DNA of 8,740 bases from an uncultured Collinsella sp. (lineage in GTDB: Bacteria; Actinomycetota; Coriobacteriia; Coriobacteriales; Coriobacteriaceae). Each line of letters begins with the position of its first letter. Position 1 is the stretch's first letter. The notes beneath the pieces are model-generated. The model was given only the letters and a program-made list of their open reading frames with translations. It searched no databases and was not told the origin of the DNA. Shown piece by piece: positions 6,268 to 8,740 of this stretch. The stretch lies in contig CABTZA010000076.1 in assembly GCA_902489225.1 (NCBI GenBank), positions 1 through 8,740 of the forward strand. The letters are read 5' to 3'. The position numbers were made by a program, and so were the translations under genes.

Positions 6268-6393
6268 CCTGTAGTAGCCGACTTCGACCAAAGCTCGCTC
6301 GAGTTCGCTTTGATTAGAGCACTTAAGACCCTTGTTTTCTGTCAATAGTGCTATCTGTTCGTTGATGGATATCCACGACTTCTGGTATTTCAT
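6268..6393 (-). pseudogene. Truncated Abi_2 (AbiD/AbiF-type) abortive-infection gene, 5' end only
   Basis: From an ATG at 6393 the minus strand encodes about 42 residues that resemble the start of Abi_2-family (HEPN-type abortive infection) proteins. SWISINEQIALL matches the usual 'xxSxxEQIxLL' opening, and ELERALVEVGYYR (residues 30-42) matches the conserved '...L..igYYRLsGY' element. After YYR the frame continues as QSTRALLLV and then runs antisense through ogt to 5950, with no further Abi-like sequence, so the gene is cut after about codon 42 of roughly 300. The ATG has AGAGG 7 nt upstream (6399-6403 complement) and a promoter beyond that. The sequence is AT-richer than its neighbours, consistent with acquisition by transfer. 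Family assignment rests on a short N-terminal pattern. The alternative is a chance open frame. Confidence 0.55.
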
Positions 6394-6458
6394 TTAAGCC
6401 TCTTGATATAAAAAGAGCTGGAGTTGCGCATCGTTGAGAGGCTTTCCAGCTTTAGCAA
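6394..6458 (-). promoter_or_regulatory. Structured leader RNA of the Abi remnant, Shine-Dalgarno in alternative pairing
   Basis: In the minus-strand transcript, in order: AGCTGGA (6451-6445), directly adjoining AAGCCTCT (6444-6437), then a 14-nt gap, TCCAGCT (6422-6416), a 12-nt U-rich gap, and AGAGGCTT (6403-6396). The first and third segments pair perfectly (7 bp), and the second and fourth pair perfectly (8 bp). The fourth contains the Shine-Dalgarno AGAGG of the Abi start. The two helices interleave, so they are either mutually exclusive or an H-type pseudoknot that hides the ribosome site. The arrangement could be a translational switch or a relic of an Abi-associated structured RNA; both are inference. 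Confidence 0.5.
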
Positions 6459-6464
6459 AACAAA

Positions 6465-6491
6465 CTTATAAGATGCGACGGGCCGCGTCAA
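6465..6491 (-). promoter_or_regulatory. Promoter of the Abi remnant
   Basis: On the minus strand TTGACG (6491-6486) and TATAAG (6470-6465) each match the sigma-70 consensus at five of six bases, with a 15-nt spacer, slightly short. A start near 6458 would give a roughly 65-nt leader. A dyad, GTCAAG (6487-6492) and CTTGAC (6500-6505), overlaps the -35 box. Confidence 0.5.
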
Positions 6492-6505
6492 GATAATTGC
6501 TTGAC
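6487..6505. repeat. Short inverted repeat GTCAAG-N7-CTTGAC
   Basis: This perfect 6-bp dyad with a 7-nt AT-rich centre overlaps the -35 box of the promoter reading into the Abi remnant. It could be an operator half-site pair or simply a small hairpin in the downstream region of the neighbouring GyrI-like gene. It is short enough to occur by chance. Confidence 0.45.
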
Positions 6506-6533
6506 AGCCTAGGAGGCGGCTGGTTGGCTGGCT

Positions 6534-6567
6534 TAAAACCTAGCGCGTGAAATGACGCTCCACGCTA
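6534..6567 (-). terminator. Weak terminator-like hairpin after the GyrI-like gene
   Basis: On the minus strand, GCGTG (6565-6561) pairs with CACGC (6549-6545), with further pairing across a 2-nt bulge, and GGTTTTA follows. The stem overlaps the TAG stop at 6567-6565. The stem is short and the T-run is only four bases, so the call is tentative. Confidence 0.3.
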
Positions 6568-7203
6568 TTCAGCGCGCTTGATGGGATGACGAACCACAGT
6601 CTTAAGTTTCTCCGGTGCACATTTGCGTGGATCGGAGAGATAGATTTCGTGATGGAAACGGGTGTCTGAGAAGTCGGGGACATAGCCCTGCTCGGTCGTG
6701 TATTCATGCATGGCGTCTACGGTTGCCGGCTCGCTGTCATAAGGTCCGGTATGCATACATTGAACGCAGAGGCCCTCGTCAACTTTAGCCAGCTCTACGG
6801 CGGAAAAGTCCAGTTTCTTTTTGGTCGTGGCTTCCGCGACTGCCCAGTCAAAATCATCTCGGCTGACGAAATCGGGCAGGCGGATGCACGAGATAAAGTT
6901 GAAATCGTCCTTGCGTACATAATCGATGTCGCCGCTCGGGGAGTCTTGCCACCAGAAACCCTCGAGCGGAGGTACCACAAAGTCGAAATAGCCCTCGATA
7001 CTCCTTGAGCCTTTCTTTGACATCTTGACGGTATAGGCGATGCCGTAAAGCAGCGGCAGGGCATTTTGATACTCGCCACCTTCGGTATTTGGGTCGCCCT
7101 TTCCGCGAACGGCAACGTAGCTCATAGGCGGGACAGTTATGATACTCGGCTTGCTTGCAGGTCTGTAGAGCTCTTTGCATTCCTTCTTAAAGTCGAACGC
7201 CAT
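6565..7203 (-). CDS. GyrI-like small-molecule-binding protein (COG4832 type)
   Basis: This 212-residue protein belongs to the stand-alone GyrI-like/SRPBCC-independent 'SOUL/GyrI' ligand-binding family. The opening DFKKECKELYRPASKPSI, the segment YVAVRGKGDPNTEGGEYQNAL (28-48) and LYGIAYTVKMSKK are typical. The second half holds a repeat of the fold with GLCVQCMHTGPYDSEPATVDAMHEY (about 144-168) and RFHHEIYLSDPRK, the usual C-terminal signature. It has no DNA-binding domain and no signal peptide, so it is cytosolic. Some family members are reported to hydrolyse cyclopropanoid DNA-alkylating genotoxins; whether this one does is not known. The ATG at 7203 has AGAAAGG (7212-7218 complement) 8 nt upstream. 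A LexA-type palindrome 56 bp upstream suggests DNA-damage induction. Its neighbour ogt also deals with alkylation damage. Confidence 0.85.
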   Translation of the reverse strand: MAFDFKKECKELYRPASKPSIITVPPMSYVAVRGKGDPNTEGGEYQNALPLLYGIAYTVKMSKKGSRSIEGYFDFVVPPLEGFWWQDSPSGDIDYVRKDDFNFISCIRLPDFVSRDDFDWAVAEATTKKKLDFSAVELAKVDEGLCVQCMHTGPYDSEPATVDAMHEYTTEQGYVPDFSDTRFHHEIYLSDPRKCAPEKLKTVVRHPIKRAE

Positions 7204-7259
7204 GTTGGCCGCCTTTCTGCGTATTGGCCTGCTTAGATAGCGGAATCATATCATAGAAA

Positions 7260-7273
7260 CGAACAGCTGTTCG
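7260..7273 (-). promoter_or_regulatory. LexA (SOS) box candidate upstream of the GyrI-like gene
   Basis: CGAACAGCTGTTCG is a perfect 14-bp palindrome and contains GAAC-N4-GTTC, the core of the LexA/DinR box of Gram-positive bacteria (consensus CGAACRNRYGTTCG). One central base (C for R) departs from the Bacillus consensus. It lies 56 bp before the GyrI-like ATG and next to TATGAT/TATCTA -10 candidates (7227-7255 region, minus strand). The divergent ABC gene starts 200 bp away on the other side, so the minus-strand gene is the likelier target. Confidence 0.65.
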
Positions 7274-7474
7274 AATGATTTGGCTGACAGATTGAGATGC
7301 GTGCGTTGTGTTTGGCGGTCGGCCTGACCCCATCGATGATTTCTCTGCCTCCCCGGCGCCTCATCTATAGCTGCCGTTTCCCCATATAGAACCTGCCAAA
7401 ATAAACCCGTCCCTTTTTAGTCGGTGCGAAATGGGTAATACTAAAGAGTTATCCGACCAGATGGGAACCGATCG

Positions 7475-8176
<702 letters not shown>

Positions 8177-8181
8177 CGCCC

Positions 8182-8740
8182 ATGGACCAGGACCGCCAAA
8201 ACAGCCTACGCCGCGACGCACAGAACACGGAGCGCGAGCAGGATTTTACGACCTACCGCACTGCCCAAAGCTCAAACGATATGGTGCCGACGGTTTTTCG
8301 CCGTGGCATCTACCGCACAATCCGAGGCAGTCTTAAGCGCTTCTTGTCAATCGTCGTGATCACCGCGCTCGGCGTGAGCGTGATGTGCGGCCTTAAGGCG
8401 GGTTGCGAGGACCTGTGCGATTCGGTTGACGCCTACTTCGACCAGCAAAATGTCTATGACATTAACGTGCAGTCGACCTATGGCCTGACTGACGATGATC
8501 TCGACGCCATCCAAGAGGTCGATGACGTCGAAACGGCCGAAGGCATCTACACCGAGACCGCCTACACCGCCGTGGGCACAACGCGCGAGCGCGTGGTCGT
8601 GCAGAGTCTCTCCAAGGAGAACATCGATCAGCCGGTGCTCGTGAACGGCGATTTGCCCGAGAGCGCCGATGAGGTCGCGGTGACTTCGAAGTTCCTGAAG
8701 GCTTCGGGCAAAAAGCTCGGCGATACGGTGAGTTTTGCCG
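8182..8740 (+). CDS. FtsX-like ABC transporter permease (partial, runs off the window)
   Basis: The open frame starts at ATG 8182 and stays open to the last base (186 codons visible). After a hydrophilic 33-residue lead comes RRGIYRTIRGSLKRFLSI (40-57) and one transmembrane helix at about 55-71 (LSIVVITALGVSVMCGL). An extracytoplasmic domain then begins with AYFDQQNVYDINVQSTYGLTDDDLDAI (84-110), the typical opening of the MacB_PCD-like region in very large FtsX-family permeases of Firmicutes and Actinobacteria. Family members of this kind usually exceed 1000 residues, so most of the gene lies beyond the window. There is no good Shine-Dalgarno. Coupling to the ATPase stop, 5 nt upstream, probably drives initiation. 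In-frame GTG 8170 and ATG 8281 are alternative starts. Confidence 0.88.
   Translation, partial: MDQDRQNSLRRDAQNTEREQDFTTYRTAQSSNDMVPTVFRRGIYRTIRGSLKRFLSIVVITALGVSVMCGLKAGCEDLCDSVDAYFDQQNVYDINVQSTYGLTDDDLDAIQEVDDVETAEGIYTETAYTAVGTTRERVVVQSLSKENIDQPVLVNGDLPESADEVAVTSKFLKASGKKLGDTVSFA

Noticed and set aside
5950..6393. The full 147-codon minus-strand frame as an intact gene
   Set aside because: Only the first 42 or so codons look like a protein family; the rest is antisense to the conserved catalytic part of ogt.
6501..6506. Perfect TTGACA on the plus strand as a promoter -35 box
   Set aside because: No acceptable -10 box lies 15-19 nt downstream, and no plus-strand gene follows it.
7420..7457. 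Imperfect dyad (GTCGG...CCGAC, with GGTAATACT...AGTTATCC inside) before the ABC ATPase, possible operator
   Set aside because: The arms are imperfect or only 5 bp and no clear promoter is associated, so it does not rise above chance.

Overview
The window looks like chromosomal DNA of a high-GC Gram-positive bacterium. The protein styles, GC-rich codon third positions and strong Shine-Dalgarno sites suggest a Coriobacteriia/Collinsella-like gut actinobacterium; this lineage call is an inference from gene style, not a database match.

Positions 1-5321 hold an aspartate-family amino acid locus in two divergent arms. On the minus strand lie thrC (threonine synthase) and then thrB (homoserine kinase). 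On the plus strand lie lysC (aspartokinase) and then asd (aspartate-semialdehyde dehydrogenase). Together they cover aspartate to aspartate semialdehyde and homoserine to threonine; homoserine dehydrogenase is not in the window. Each arm is internally interrupted by a hairpin terminator (thrC|thrB and lysC|asd), so the four genes are probably not two simple operons.

Two long foldback palindromes lie in intergenic gaps: 921-1032, abutting the thrB ribosome binding site, and 5336-5465, just after asd. They differ in most of their sequence but share an ordered set of short blocks and the same nested-stem plan, so they look like diverged members of one unnamed palindromic element family.

Positions 5674-7203 form a small DNA-damage/defence patch. 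It contains ogt (O6-alkylguanine-DNA alkyltransferase), a truncated Abi_2-type abortive-infection gene on the minus strand, and a GyrI-like small-molecule-binding protein. The Abi remnant keeps a plausible promoter and a roughly 65-nt leader in which two interleaved inverted repeats compete for, or pseudoknot around, the ribosome binding site. The GyrI-like gene is preceded by a perfect 14-bp palindrome with the core of the Gram-positive LexA (SOS) box.

From 7475 to the end, a MacB/LolD-type ABC ATPase is followed 5 nt later by a large FtsX-like permease that runs off the window. The most interesting parts are the Abi remnant with its structured leader, the SOS-box/GyrI-like pairing, and the paired palindromic elements.
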